DNA from: Fredinandcohnia aciditolerans
GTDB taxonomy: Bacteria; Bacillota; Bacilli; Bacillales; Bacillaceae_L
DNA: 64,000 bases
Assembly (NCBI GenBank): GCA_003640645.1
Contig: QGHH01000003.1
Span: forward strand, 124,001-188,000
Reading direction: 5' to 3'
This document shows, piece by piece, positions 1 through 7,861 of the stretch (its first letter is position 1; each line of letters starts with the position of its first letter). The translations under genes were made by a program, and so were the position numbers. The notes beneath the pieces are model-generated. The model saw only the letters and a program-made list of their open reading frames with translations. It was not told where the DNA came from and searched no databases.

Positions 1-1
1 G

Positions 2-127
2 CTTGATACAAAAGTGCTGCAGTTCAAGCCAGGTTTGTTATTAGATAAAAAATATTGTGATGAATTGTTAGAACGCTGTGAAAAGAGCATAAAAGAGGCT
101 TCTAGACAACTAGCGTTTGTCAATTAA
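2..127 (+). CDS. C-terminal end of a probable class III aminotransferase / phospho-lyase (partial)
   Basis: The reading frame is open from the window edge to TAA at 125-127 and gives the last 41 residues of a protein. The pattern, a strand with LQFKPGLLLD followed by a helix ELLERCEKSIKEA, resembles the C-terminus of fold-type I class III aminotransferases, which end with an F-x-P-L strand and a final amphipathic helix. Such enzymes, acting as aminotransferases or phospho-lyases, are signature members of RMM-type BMC loci, and the kinase downstream (7862-8878) fits that. Only the tail is visible, so the identification rests on this short stretch plus context. Confidence 0.45.
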   Translation, partial: LDTKVLQFKPGLLLDKKYCDELLERCEKSIKEASRQLAFVN

Positions 128-151
128 TTTTTCTCTATTAAGGAGGATGAT

Positions 152-178
152 ATGTGGAGTAAAATAAAGCCCTTTTAG
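152..178 (+). other. Eight-codon leader ORF with strong ribosome binding site
   Basis: A near-perfect AAGGAGG (140-146) stands just before ATG at 152; the frame MWSKIKPF ends at TAG 176-178. It lies between the aminotransferase-like gene and the small BMC protein at 254. It may be a leader peptide or the remnant of a gene start left by a deletion. Nothing proves that it is translated. Confidence 0.25.
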
Positions 179-253
179 ATCTAAGTAAAAGCCGAAATGG
201 TAAAAGGAACACCAATACATTGGTTTTCCCGCCAAGTAATAAGAGGTGAAGAG

Positions 254-562
254 ATGGATAAAGCATTAATTGAGGAGATAACAAAACTTGTACTAAAGAA
301 AATGGGCATGATGGAAAAACAATTGGAATATTCAATACCGCTTACTGACACCGAAATAACAGAGTGGAACATGCTACATTTTACTAATGGTAGTGGGGTT
401 AAGGAAAAAAATGGTGAAAGACAATATGATGTAGCTCTATCAGAGAAGGAAATAGATGAATGGGCCCATATTTCCAATTTAACTTCTAATTTTGGAGGCA
501 CCATTAGTAGTAAAGGGTCGAATAACAACACGTCTATGGTGAAATTTACCAACTATTGTTAG
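254..562 (+). CDS. Small BMC-associated protein with N-terminal encapsulation-like helix and two internal repeats
   Basis: Protein of 102 residues. I chose ATG 254 because AGAGGTG at 242-248 is correctly spaced; an ATG at 197 in the same frame has no such site. Residues 1-18 form an amphipathic helix (DKALIEEITKLVLKKMG) like the encapsulation peptides that target cargo to BMC shells. Two 14-residue copies of a motif follow: 28-41 (IPLTDTEITEWNML) and 60-73 (VALSEKEIDEWAHI). The tail is Ser/Asn-rich and ends in Cys. It is immediately upstream of a shell protein gene. I do not recognise a family; an adaptor or scaffold role is inference. Confidence 0.7.
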   Translation: MDKALIEEITKLVLKKMGMMEKQLEYSIPLTDTEITEWNMLHFTNGSGVKEKNGERQYDVALSEKEIDEWAHISNLTSNFGGTISSKGSNNNTSMVKFTNYC

Positions 563-601
563 TAAATAATAAAAAAATATAAATAATGGAGGAATATAGA
601 T

Positions 602-895
602 ATGTCAGGATTAAACGGCGCTCTTGGAATGATTGAAACAAAAGGACTTGTAGGCTCAATTGAGGCAGCAGATGCCATGGTAAAAGCGGCGAATGTAAAT
701 ATTGTCGGTAAGGTTCATGTTGGAGGCGGGATAGTTACTGTTCTTGTTACAGGTGATGTAGGTGCTGTAAAAGCTGCTACTGAAGCGGGTAGTGCAGCAG
801 CACAACGAGTCGGAGAGCTTCTCTCTGTACATGTCATTCCTCGCCCTCATAATGAATTAATTGGGATCTTACCGGTAACAGGAGAGAGCAAATAA
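602..895 (+). CDS. BMC shell protein, hexameric BMC-H (PduA/PduJ-like)
   Basis: 97 residues, the usual single-BMC-domain length. The start reads [20 protein letters not shown] and the body has [13 protein letters not shown], ending in a VHVIPRPH strand, closely following PduA/PduJ. Such proteins form the hexagonal facets of the shell, with the central pore passing substrates. It has a clear GGAGG (588-592) before ATG 602 and is followed 21 bp later by pduL. It is the most PduA-like of the three BMC-H paralogues here and so the likely main facet protein. Confidence 0.95.
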   Translation: MSGLNGALGMIETKGLVGSIEAADAMVKAANVNIVGKVHVGGGIVTVLVTGDVGAVKAATEAGSAAAQRVGELLSVHVIPRPHNELIGILPVTGESK

Positions 896-916
896 TTTTC
901 TTCGAGGTGGTACTAA

Positions 917-1585
917 ATGAAAAAATGTGAGATTGATCATTTAGTAGATAAAATCGTAAAGGAACTAACTCATTCAAAAAATAAGTATGAAAAAGACGAT
1001 ACACTCGTTCCAATCGGTGTTTCAGGCCGACACTGTCATTTAACAAAAGAAGATTTTGCAACGCTTTTCGGAAAAACAGGTTCCCTTACAAAAAAAGGGA
1101 ACCTTTCACAGCCTGGTCAATTTGCAGCAAATGAAACTGTGACAATTGCAGGGCCGAAGGGAAGCATTCAAAACCTGAGGATACTAGGTCCATTTAGAAA
1201 ACATACACAGGTCGAAGTAAGTATAACGGATTCTATAAAGTTAGGATTGAAACCACCTATTAGAGAGTCCGGTAATATTGAACACTCGTCTCCTTTTACG
1301 ATCATTGGCCCAAAAGGAAGTATCTTTATGGAAAAGGGTCTTATTATCGCCCAAGCTCATATTCATATGTCTCCAAATGATGCAAACAGGTTCCGAGTTC
1401 AGGATGGGGATTTTGTACGTATAAAAATAAGAAATGAATATAGACCTATTTCTTTTGAAAAGGTAAAGGTGCGTATATCACCAAATTACGTTCTCGAGAT
1501 GCATATTGATACGGACGAGGCGAATGCTGCAAATATTCGTACTGGTGAATTTGGGGAACTAGTTCATTCAGGTGACGTACGATGA
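917..1585 (+). CDS. pduL: Phosphate propanoyltransferase (BMC phosphotransacylase)
   Basis: 222 residues, typical for PduL. PduL converts acyl-CoA and phosphate to acyl-phosphate and CoA inside metabolosomes, recycling CoA for the aldehyde dehydrogenase. Three histidine groups expected for its two-zinc site are visible: RHCH (about 38-41), HIHMS (about 147-151) and EMHID (about 195-199). Residues 4-17 (CEIDHLVDKIVKEL) form an N-terminal amphipathic helix like known PduL encapsulation peptides. The stop overlaps the next gene by ATGA, so the two are translationally coupled. Confidence 0.93.
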   Translation: MKKCEIDHLVDKIVKELTHSKNKYEKDDTLVPIGVSGRHCHLTKEDFATLFGKTGSLTKKGNLSQPGQFAANETVTIAGPKGSIQNLRILGPFRKHTQVEVSITDSIKLGLKPPIRESGNIEHSSPFTIIGPKGSIFMEKGLIIAQAHIHMSPNDANRFRVQDGDFVRIKIRNEYRPISFEKVKVRISPNYVLEMHIDTDEANAANIRTGEFGELVHSGDVR

Positions 1586-2214
1586 TAGATTCAAAGATGA
1601 TTGAAAGAATCGTAGAAGAAATTATTAGCCAAGTTGAGCCTGGGCATTTTAAATCTAAGCCAAGTCTTCTTGTTATGTATAATGAGACAAAAACTCTAGA
1701 AGATGATCTACATTATTTACAACGTTATTGGAATGTCATAAAAGCAAACCCTTCAGAACAGCAATCTTATACGAATATACAACAAGCTGCTTTTATCCAT
1801 GTTAACCAAGATACCCTAGTTAGGGCTGCGCTTGGGTTAACCGATACTCCAGAAAGTAAGCTTTTTTCACAATTAATGTATCATGAAATACCGATTATAT
1901 TTGTAATTGAACCTTCCTTGGAGAAGTTATTACAGGATAATACAACGTTACACAAATATGCTGTATATATAGAAAAAATCAATGCTTATAAGGAAATGAT
2001 TGAAAAATTTGGAGTGTCGTTTAAAGTTCTGGAGGAGCTCCAACCAGTTATGCAGTCTAGTAGTAAAAAGAAAGTGGAACCAACTAAAACATTAATTACG
2101 GAAGTAGATATGGAGAATTTCAATAGTAGTCAGCTTATTGTTGAACCCGGGATGATTATCACCCCACTTGCAATAGATAAAGCAAAAGAACGTGGTATTA
2201 CTATTTCTTATTAG
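1582..2214 (+). CDS. BMC-associated protein with encapsulation-like helix and EutQ/PduM-like C-terminal motif
   Basis: 210 residues, starting within the pduL stop (4-bp overlap). Residues 4-17 (SKMIERIVEEIISQ) resemble an encapsulation peptide. The middle (about 30-150) is an alpha/beta region that I cannot assign. The C-terminus contains LITEVDMENF and then VEPGMIITPLAIDKAKERG, a pattern shared by several BMC accessory proteins of the EutQ/PduM type, where the helix after PLA is conserved. It is probably a lumenal protein that helps assemble or organise the core. The catalytic role, if any, is unknown. Confidence 0.7.
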   Translation: MIDSKMIERIVEEIISQVEPGHFKSKPSLLVMYNETKTLEDDLHYLQRYWNVIKANPSEQQSYTNIQQAAFIHVNQDTLVRAALGLTDTPESKLFSQLMYHEIPIIFVIEPSLEKLLQDNTTLHKYAVYIEKINAYKEMIEKFGVSFKVLEELQPVMQSSSKKKVEPTKTLITEVDMENFNSSQLIVEPGMIITPLAIDKAKERGITISY

Positions 2215-2263
2215 GTATATGTGGCTAATTGAAAAATAGTTAACAGCCTAGGAGGCTTGAAGA

Positions 2264-2536
2264 ATGGTCATTGGAACGGTGATAGGTAGCATATGGGCCA
2301 CTAGAAAAGAGGAAGGATTAACAGGAGTAAAATTACTAAAGGTGAAAATAGATGCTTTAGACTCAAAAGATACCATATTTGACTCAATTCTCGTAGCAGT
2401 TGATCGGATTGGTGCAGGAGCAGGAGATAAAGTAATTATAACAAGAGGAACATCAGCATCGACCTTTCTCGAACGGCCTGTACCAATTGATGCAATCATT
2501 ATTGGAATTATTGACCCAGAAGATCAGAAAGGATGA
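2264..2536 (+). CDS. BMC vertex protein, pentameric BMC-P (EutN/CcmL/PduN family)
   Basis: 90 residues. It opens with the EutN/CcmL pattern GTVIGSIWATRKEEGLTGVKLL, has VAVDRIGAGAGDKVIITRG in the middle, and ends in the strand DAIIIGIID. BMC-P pentamers cap the twelve shell vertices. It is the only BMC-P gene visible. ATG 2264 follows AGGAGG with normal spacing, and the 3' end overlaps the next shell gene by 4 bp, consistent with co-translation of the shell set. Confidence 0.95.
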   Translation: MVIGTVIGSIWATRKEEGLTGVKLLKVKIDALDSKDTIFDSILVAVDRIGAGAGDKVIITRGTSASTFLERPVPIDAIIIGIIDPEDQKG

Positions 2537-2817
2537 AATCAGTGGGAATAGCTGTTGGGATGATAGAGACGTTAGGAATTGCAACGACAATAGAAGCAAC
2601 GGATATGATGCTTAAAACCGCAGACGTAGCAGTATTTCAACTAAATAAAACGGACCCAGCTCTAGTTACAACGTATATTACTGGAGATGTCAGCGCGGTA
2701 AAACTAGCAATTGAGGCTGGAAAACAGGTAGCTGAACGCACAGGTGCTCTCGTTGCGTATTCCGTCATCCATTCTGCGGATAATCTAACAATTAATCAGT
2801 TGATTATCGAACGATAA
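2533..2817 (+). CDS. BMC shell protein, hexameric BMC-H, divergent paralogue
   Basis: 94 residues with a single BMC domain: GMIETLGIATTIEATDMMLKTAD, then VTTYITGDVSAVKLAIEAG and an AYSVIHSAD strand. It is clearly BMC-H but diverges from the gene at 602, especially in the loop between the first helix and third strand (FQLNKTDPA), which lines the pore in this family. A different pore is therefore likely. It overlaps the vertex gene by 4 bp. Confidence 0.93.
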   Translation: MKSVGIAVGMIETLGIATTIEATDMMLKTADVAVFQLNKTDPALVTTYITGDVSAVKLAIEAGKQVAERTGALVAYSVIHSADNLTINQLIIER

Positions 2818-2945
2818 TAAATAGCTAGATCTCTGAACTCTCACCCAAAGGCGGTAGATGGATATTTCGATACAAAAATACTGATGCTCATTCTTCTTGT
2901 GGTGAAGGAATCAAAACCAAGCATTAGTAGAGGGGAGGATAGAAA

Positions 2946-4469
2946 ATGCGATTGGACAAGGACGTTCTGTCAATCCAGGAAATGAGAAATGCTCTGAATA
3001 AAGCGCATCACGCTCAAAAGGTGTACGAGACATTTTCACAACAGCAAATAGATCGTATTGTAAAAAACGTGGCAGATGCTGCTTTTCGTTCATCAGAAAG
3101 ACTTGCAGAGATGGCCGTGCAAGAGACTAAAATGGGTGTTGTCTTGCATAAAAAAATGAAAAATGAAGTCAGTTCTCGTAATGTCTATGAATCTATAAAA
3201 GATGAAAAAACGATTGGGGTTATTCATCGTGACCATCATGCAAAAATAACGGAAATTGCTTATCCTTTTGGAGTTGTAGCAGCGATCATTCCAACGACAA
3301 ACCCTACTTCAACTGCTATTTTTAAAACGTTGATATCCTTAAAAAGTGGAAATGGGATTGTTGTAAGTCCCCATCCACGGGCAACCAATTGCACGATTGA
3401 AGCATTAAAGGTGTGTAACGAGGCAGCTATTGAAGCTGGGGCACCGGAGGGGTTAATTGGTTGGATTACGAACCCAACATTAGAAGCAACTACACAACTA
3501 ATGAAACACAAGCTAACCAATGTCATTTTAGCAACAGGTGGTATCGGTCTTGTTCGGGCAGCGTATAGTTCGGGAAAGCCAGCATACGGTGTTGGACCAG
3601 GTAACGTACCTGTATATATAGAGAAGACGGCGAATGTGGCAAAGGCTATAAAACATATTGTCGATAGTAAAACGTTTGATAATGGGACAATTTGTGCAAC
3701 GGAGCAAGCACTTGTAGTTGATCAACATGTGAAGGAATTGGCAATTAGAGAACTGAAAAAGAATAAGGTCTATTTTGTTGAAGGCGAAGAAAAAGAAAAG
3801 ATGGAAAAGATTATTTCACCAGTTATTGGACAGCTTAATCCGGAAATTGTAGGAAAGTCTGCGGTAGAAATTGCACATATGGCCGGAATTAAAGTACCTG
3901 TAGATACCCGTGTAATCATTGCGGAAGAGAGTCGTCTTGAAAAGTCAGCGCCATTTTCAATCGAAAAACTGTCACCTGTTCTTGCCCTTTTTACAGCAGC
4001 TAATAAGGAGAACGCAAAGGAAATTTGCAAAGGTTTGTTGGACCTTGGTGGAAGAGGGCATAGTCTTTCAATCCATACGAACGAAAATCAAATTGCCGAA
4101 GAATTTGCAAATGAAATGCCTGTGTCTCGTATCATTGTGAATACATTATCTACAATGGGGGCAGTTGGGGCAACTACTGGTCTAAAGCCTTCTTTTACCT
4201 TAGGCTGTGGATCATATGGGGGTAATATAACGGGTGATAATATTTCCGTAAGGCATCTTATGAATGTGAAGAGATTAGCTTTTTCCACGAAAGAGGTTAC
4301 AATCCCACAAGAATCCAATGAGTCATCTCAATCAATTTCCACATTTGATCATAAGGTGCAAGAGGTTGTTGAAAGTGTTTTAGGAAATCTTACGTTTGAT
4401 AATAACACTATTGATAGGAAAGAGTTACAGTTACTTGTTCAGAAAGTTGTTTCAAAAATTCAAAGCTAA
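2946..4469 (+). CDS. CoA-acylating aldehyde dehydrogenase (EutE/PduP-like) with C-terminal encapsulation-like helices
   Basis: 507 residues. It oxidises an aldehyde with NAD+ and CoA to acyl-CoA, the core step of aldehyde-processing metabolosomes. The probable catalytic Cys is C250 in FDNGTICATEQ; NPTSTAIFKTLISLKSGN and GVGPGNVPVYIE are family motifs. The catalytic domain ends near residue 440, and a tail carries two amphipathic helices (about 455-470 and 491-507, KELQLLVQKVVSKI), so the targeting peptide appears C-terminal. GGGGAGGAT before ATG 2946 is a good ribosome binding site. Which aldehyde it uses cannot be read from the sequence. Confidence 0.93.
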   Translation: MRLDKDVLSIQEMRNALNKAHHAQKVYETFSQQQIDRIVKNVADAAFRSSERLAEMAVQETKMGVVLHKKMKNEVSSRNVYESIKDEKTIGVIHRDHHAKITEIAYPFGVVAAIIPTTNPTSTAIFKTLISLKSGNGIVVSPHPRATNCTIEALKVCNEAAIEAGAPEGLIGWITNPTLEATTQLMKHKLTNVILATGGIGLVRAAYSSGKPAYGVGPGNVPVYIEKTANVAKAIKHIVDSKTFDNGTICATEQALVVDQHVKELAIRELKKNKVYFVEGEEKEKMEKIISPVIGQLNPEIVGKSAVEIAHMAGIKVPVDTRVIIAEESRLEKSAPFSIEKLSPVLALFTAANKENAKEICKGLLDLGGRGHSLSIHTNENQIAEEFANEMPVSRIIVNTLSTMGAVGATTGLKPSFTLGCGSYGGNITGDNISVRHLMNVKRLAFSTKEVTIPQESNESSQSISTFDHKVQEVVESVLGNLTFDNNTIDRKELQLLVQKVVSKIQS

Positions 4470-4533
4470 AACGATAGGAAAAATAGATTACGAATGAATG
4501 GTAAAAAATATAATCATAAGGGTGGGTATAAAA

Positions 4534-4854
4534 ATGAGGAAAGCACTAGGGTTGATCGAAACGAGGGGACTGATTGCCTCGATTGAAGCAGCGGATGCAA
4601 TGGTGAAGGCGGCCGATGTAACGCTAGTCCGTCAGGAGAAGGTGGATGCAGCTCTTGTTACTATTTTAGTAGAAGGCGATGTTAGTGCTGTTCAAGCTGC
4701 AATAGAGGTCGGAAGAGAAACGGCAAATCGATTTGGTGCAGTAGTGTCCTATTTAGTCATTCCCCACCCAGATGTTGAAACAATGGAGCTTATTAAAAAG
4801 AGTAACTCAGTCAGTAATACTGATGACATAGATATGGAGAAAAAGGAACTATAG
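4534..4854 (+). CDS. BMC shell protein, hexameric BMC-H with C-terminal extension
   Basis: 106 residues from ATG 4534, chosen because AAGGGTGGG (4518-4526) lies in front of it and the family starts with MRKALGLIETRG. The BMC domain is canonical ([32 protein letters not shown]). After VIPHPDVETMELIKKSN there is an acidic extension of about 18 residues (NTDDIDMEKKEL) beyond the usual end. It is the third BMC-H of the locus. An upstream in-frame ATG at 4498 exists but lacks a binding site. Confidence 0.93.
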   Translation: MRKALGLIETRGLIASIEAADAMVKAADVTLVRQEKVDAALVTILVEGDVSAVQAAIEVGRETANRFGAVVSYLVIPHPDVETMELIKKSNSVSNTDDIDMEKKEL

Positions 4855-4950
4855 ATGAAAGTTGAAGGTTCTAATGGACAGAAAGATGAAATGAATAAGG
4901 TTAATAAATGGTATAAAAAGGATTATGATGAAAATGAAACGATAGAGTAG
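4855..4950 (+). CDS. Small ORF of 31 residues directly abutting a BMC-H gene
   Basis: ATG 4855 follows directly after the BMC-H stop (4852-4854), with AAAGGA (4842-4847) as a possible binding site. The product MKVEGSNGQKDEMNKVNKWY plus an acidic tail KKDYDENETIE is highly charged and has no family that I recognise. It may be a real small protein, a decayed segment, or a continuation lost from the extension of the shell gene. Low confidence that it is expressed. Confidence 0.35.
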   Translation: MKVEGSNGQKDEMNKVNKWYKKDYDENETIE

Positions 4951-4977
4951 TCTTTTAAAGAATTGAGGTGAATAAAG

Positions 4978-5919
4978 ATGAAAACTTTTAAACGGAGAAA
5001 GTTTGCTGTCATTGGAGCTGGATTCACAGGAGCAACATGTGCACTTATGTTAGCCCAGAAAGAACTAGGTGATATTGTATTAGTGGATATACCAGAGATG
5101 GAGAAACCAACACAAGGAAAAGCACTAGATATGCTTGAATCTGGACCTGTTCAGAAATTTAATGTTTCGATTAAAGGGACGTCCGATTACTCTCAAATTA
5201 AGGACGCTGACATGGTTATAATTACTGCAGGTATTGCACGAAGGCCTGGCATGTCTCGTGATGATCTTGTGTTAACAAACAAAGACATTATGGTCACCGT
5301 TTCAATGAAGATTAAAGAATTCGCACCAGACAGTTATGTCCTTGTCCTGAGTAATCCGGTAGATGCTATGACATATACATGTTTTAAGACAACGGGTTTC
5401 CCTAAGAATCGTGTGATTGGCCAATCAGGTGTTCTTGATACCGCTCGATTCAATACATTCGTAGCAGAGGCTTTACAAATATCAGTGGAAGATGTAACAG
5501 GATTTGTACTTGGGGGTCATGGAGACAGTATGGTACCGCTGATTCGTTATTCCAATGTAAGCGGAATTCCATTGAATCAAATTATGGCGGAAGAACAAAT
5601 TGAAGCGATTATCCAAAGAACTAGAAACGGAGGAGGAGAAATTGTAAGCCTTCTCGGAAATGGAAGTGCTTATTATGCCCCAGCTACTTCTTTAGTTGAA
5701 ATGGCAGAAGCCATTGTCAAAGACAAAAAACGTGTATTACCAGCTATTGCTTACCTAGAAGGGGAATATGGATACCATGATATATATCTTGGCGTTCCAA
5801 CAGTATTAGGTGGAAGGGGAATTGAAAGAATCATAGAGCTTCCTTTAACAGATGAGGAAACGAAACTTCTGGATAAATCTGCAAGTGATGTAAAAAGGAC
5901 TATAAACATAATTTCATAA
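4978..5919 (+). CDS. Malate dehydrogenase-type NAD-dependent dehydrogenase
   Basis: 313 residues, collinear with Bacillus Mdh: GAGFTGAT dinucleotide loop (about 13-20), [17 protein letters not shown], active-site loop [10 protein letters not shown] with the arginines that favour dicarboxylic acids, the NPVDAMTY strand and catalytic His in [10 protein letters not shown]. It should interconvert malate and oxaloacetate. It sits directly behind the BMC genes, unlike the housekeeping mdh, which is normally next to icd/citZ. No encapsulation peptide is visible. A role in NADH balance for the metabolosome is inference. Confidence 0.85.
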   Translation: MKTFKRRKFAVIGAGFTGATCALMLAQKELGDIVLVDIPEMEKPTQGKALDMLESGPVQKFNVSIKGTSDYSQIKDADMVIITAGIARRPGMSRDDLVLTNKDIMVTVSMKIKEFAPDSYVLVLSNPVDAMTYTCFKTTGFPKNRVIGQSGVLDTARFNTFVAEALQISVEDVTGFVLGGHGDSMVPLIRYSNVSGIPLNQIMAEEQIEAIIQRTRNGGGEIVSLLGNGSAYYAPATSLVEMAEAIVKDKKRVLPAIAYLEGEYGYHDIYLGVPTVLGGRGIERIIELPLTDEETKLLDKSASDVKRTINIIS

Positions 5920-6022
5920 GTTTATAGGAAAAGAGATAGGAGATATAATCCTTATCCTATTTGCACTCCTACAATTCCTACTTTATAAAAATGACCCTCA
6001 AAACATAACAATTCTAATCAAA

Positions 6023-6037
6023 ATGTAAACGCAGCCT
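6023..6037 (+). promoter_or_regulatory. Candidate cre site (CcpA-binding, carbon catabolite control)
   Basis: ATGTAAACGCAGCCT matches the degenerate cre consensus WTGNAANCGNWNNCW at every constrained position. It lies in the 287-bp gap between the malate dehydrogenase gene and the SDR gene, about 170 bp before the SDR start, so it would fit repression of the second half of the locus by preferred sugars. No convincing sigma-A promoter was identified next to it. Confidence 0.45.
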
Positions 6038-6206
6038 TTCAATATGACTTGTAACAATTTTGTGAATATTAGGTATTTTAGGGGCATACAAATAACTAAG
6101 TTTAAAATCCACAACATTACACAACAACCATAGAGTACAGACATTTTTCCTTCATGATGGTGTGGTTATCAGTTCTTTACTAGTTTAAGAGGGGGTAGAT
6201 GGTAAA

Positions 6207-6965
6207 GTGTATCAATCAATAAAGGGAAAAACGGTAATTGTTACTGGTGGTAGTAAGGGGATTGGAAAGGGAATCGCAGCTACTTTTGCAAAGCAGGGAG
6301 CAAATGTTGTAGTTGTAGCCCGTAATCTTGAAGCAGCAGAAGCTTGTGCCACTGAATTAGCGGGTGATAATGGGAATGTATTTGCAGTTAGTGGTGATGT
6401 AACAGATCGTGAATCAATGGGCGATGTAATGAAAAACGTCTATGAAAAGTTTGGAAGTATTGATGTATTATGTTCGAATGCCGGGATTTTTCCTTCTGCA
6501 AATCTTGAGGATATGACCAATGAAGATTGGGATCTTGTCATGAATACGAACGTTAAAGGGACTTTTCACGCCGTACAGGCATGCATTCCATACCTGAAGC
6601 AAGCTGAATATGGTCGGATTGTTATCACTTCATCTATTACAGGTCCTGTTACTGGATATCCAGGATGGTCTCATTATGCGGCAAGTAAGGCTGCTCAACT
6701 AGGATTCATGAGAACAGCAGCACTGGAATTAGCAAGTGAGAACATCACCGTTAATGCAGTCTTGCCAGGAAATATTTTAACGGAAGGACTAGAAGGCATG
6801 GGGGATGAGTATTTAAAAGAAATGGCAGCATCCATTCCAATGAAAAAGCTTGGTAAAGTTGAAGATATTGGCTATGCAGCATTATTTTTAGCAACCAAGG
6901 AAGCAGGTTTTATCACAGGTCAAACCATTATCGTAGATGGTGGTCAAATTTTACCAGAAAACTAA
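6207..6965 (+). CDS. Short-chain dehydrogenase/reductase (FabG-like SDR)
   Basis: 252 residues, classical SDR size. TGGSKGIG (about 13-20) binds NAD(P); NAG (about 90-92), a Ser near 143 and YAASK (about 157-161) form the catalytic set; the end GFITGQTIIVDGGQ is typical. It oxidises a secondary alcohol or reduces a ketone. RMM-type BMC loci usually carry such an SDR for an amino-alcohol or its ketone, which fits here, but the sequence does not fix the substrate. GTG 6207 follows AAGAGGGGG (6188-6196). Confidence 0.88.
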   Translation: MYQSIKGKTVIVTGGSKGIGKGIAATFAKQGANVVVVARNLEAAEACATELAGDNGNVFAVSGDVTDRESMGDVMKNVYEKFGSIDVLCSNAGIFPSANLEDMTNEDWDLVMNTNVKGTFHAVQACIPYLKQAEYGRIVITSSITGPVTGYPGWSHYAASKAAQLGFMRTAALELASENITVNAVLPGNILTEGLEGMGDEYLKEMAASIPMKKLGKVEDIGYAALFLATKEAGFITGQTIIVDGGQILPEN

Positions 6966-7025
6966 AAGACTCCATTCAACATTATACTTTATACCTTATG
7001 TCATGTTATAGTAGGTGATTTATAA

Positions 7026-7802
7026 ATGTCAGTATCTTTCGAAGAACGAAAATCCACAATTTTAGCAGAATTAAATAAGGAAGAAAAGGTATACGTTCGA
7101 GAGTTAGCCAGTCAGCTTCAGGTTTCTGATGAAACAATTCGCCGTGATTTAGATCGGCTAGAAAAGGAAGGAATTCTGAAGAAAATGTATGGTGGAGCAA
7201 TCAAAACGAAGACGCAAATTAGGGAGTTGCCTTTCGATGAGAAAACGACTATTCATAAAAAAGAAAAACAATCTATTTGTAAGGCGGCAGCTAATCTAGT
7301 TGAAGATGGTGACGTTATTATGATTGGGAATGGTACGACTCCTTTAGAAATTGTGCCTCATTTAGCCAATAAAACGAATGTCACGTTAATTACACATTCT
7401 ATTCCAGTCATGCTACTTGCCATTGAGTTTTTTAAAGGACGTGTGATTTTTACTGGTGGAGAATTTAGACGAAGCCAAAAATATACGAGTGGACCGTTAT
7501 CTGAACGGATGCTAGAAATGCTGAAGGCTAACAAGGCATTCATTTCTGCAGGGGGAATATCTCTAACAAACGGAATAACTGACTATGATATCAGTGGCTC
7601 GAGTGTATCTCGAAAAATGATAGAGCGTTCGGATGAGGTAATCATTCTGGGTGATCATACAAAATTCGGGCAAACAACTTTTGCTCAAATGTGTACCTTA
7701 TCAGAGATATCGATGATCATTACAGACAAAGAATGTCCACAAGAGTGGAAGACCCTTCTTGCTAAGAAGGAAGTGGAACTGTTAATTGCAGAAGACATCT
7801 AA
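7026..7802 (+). CDS. DeoR-family transcriptional regulator
   Basis: 258 residues. The N-terminal winged helix (about 5-60) contains ELASQLQVSDETIRRDLDRLEKEG, the DeoR signature. The C-terminal sugar-phosphate-isomerase-like sensor domain has GDVIMIGNGTTPLEIVPHL and ends with TDKECP. Members repress catabolic operons and respond to a phosphorylated intermediate. Located between the SDR and the kinase, it probably controls the BMC locus, with the kinase product as a plausible effector (inference). AGGTGAT precedes ATG 7026. Confidence 0.92.
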   Translation: MSVSFEERKSTILAELNKEEKVYVRELASQLQVSDETIRRDLDRLEKEGILKKMYGGAIKTKTQIRELPFDEKTTIHKKEKQSICKAAANLVEDGDVIMIGNGTTPLEIVPHLANKTNVTLITHSIPVMLLAIEFFKGRVIFTGGEFRRSQKYTSGPLSERMLEMLKANKAFISAGGISLTNGITDYDISGSSVSRKMIERSDEVIILGDHTKFGQTTFAQMCTLSEISMIITDKECPQEWKTLLAKKEVELLIAEDI

Positions 7803-7861
7803 TAAGCTTCTAGTAATCTAGTTAAAGGGAATGACAGTCTAGAATGAAAGGAGAATCATAC

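Noticed and set aside
5927-5966. Terminator after the malate dehydrogenase gene
   Set aside because: ATAGGA and TCCTAT-like segments can pair only weakly and no T-run follows.
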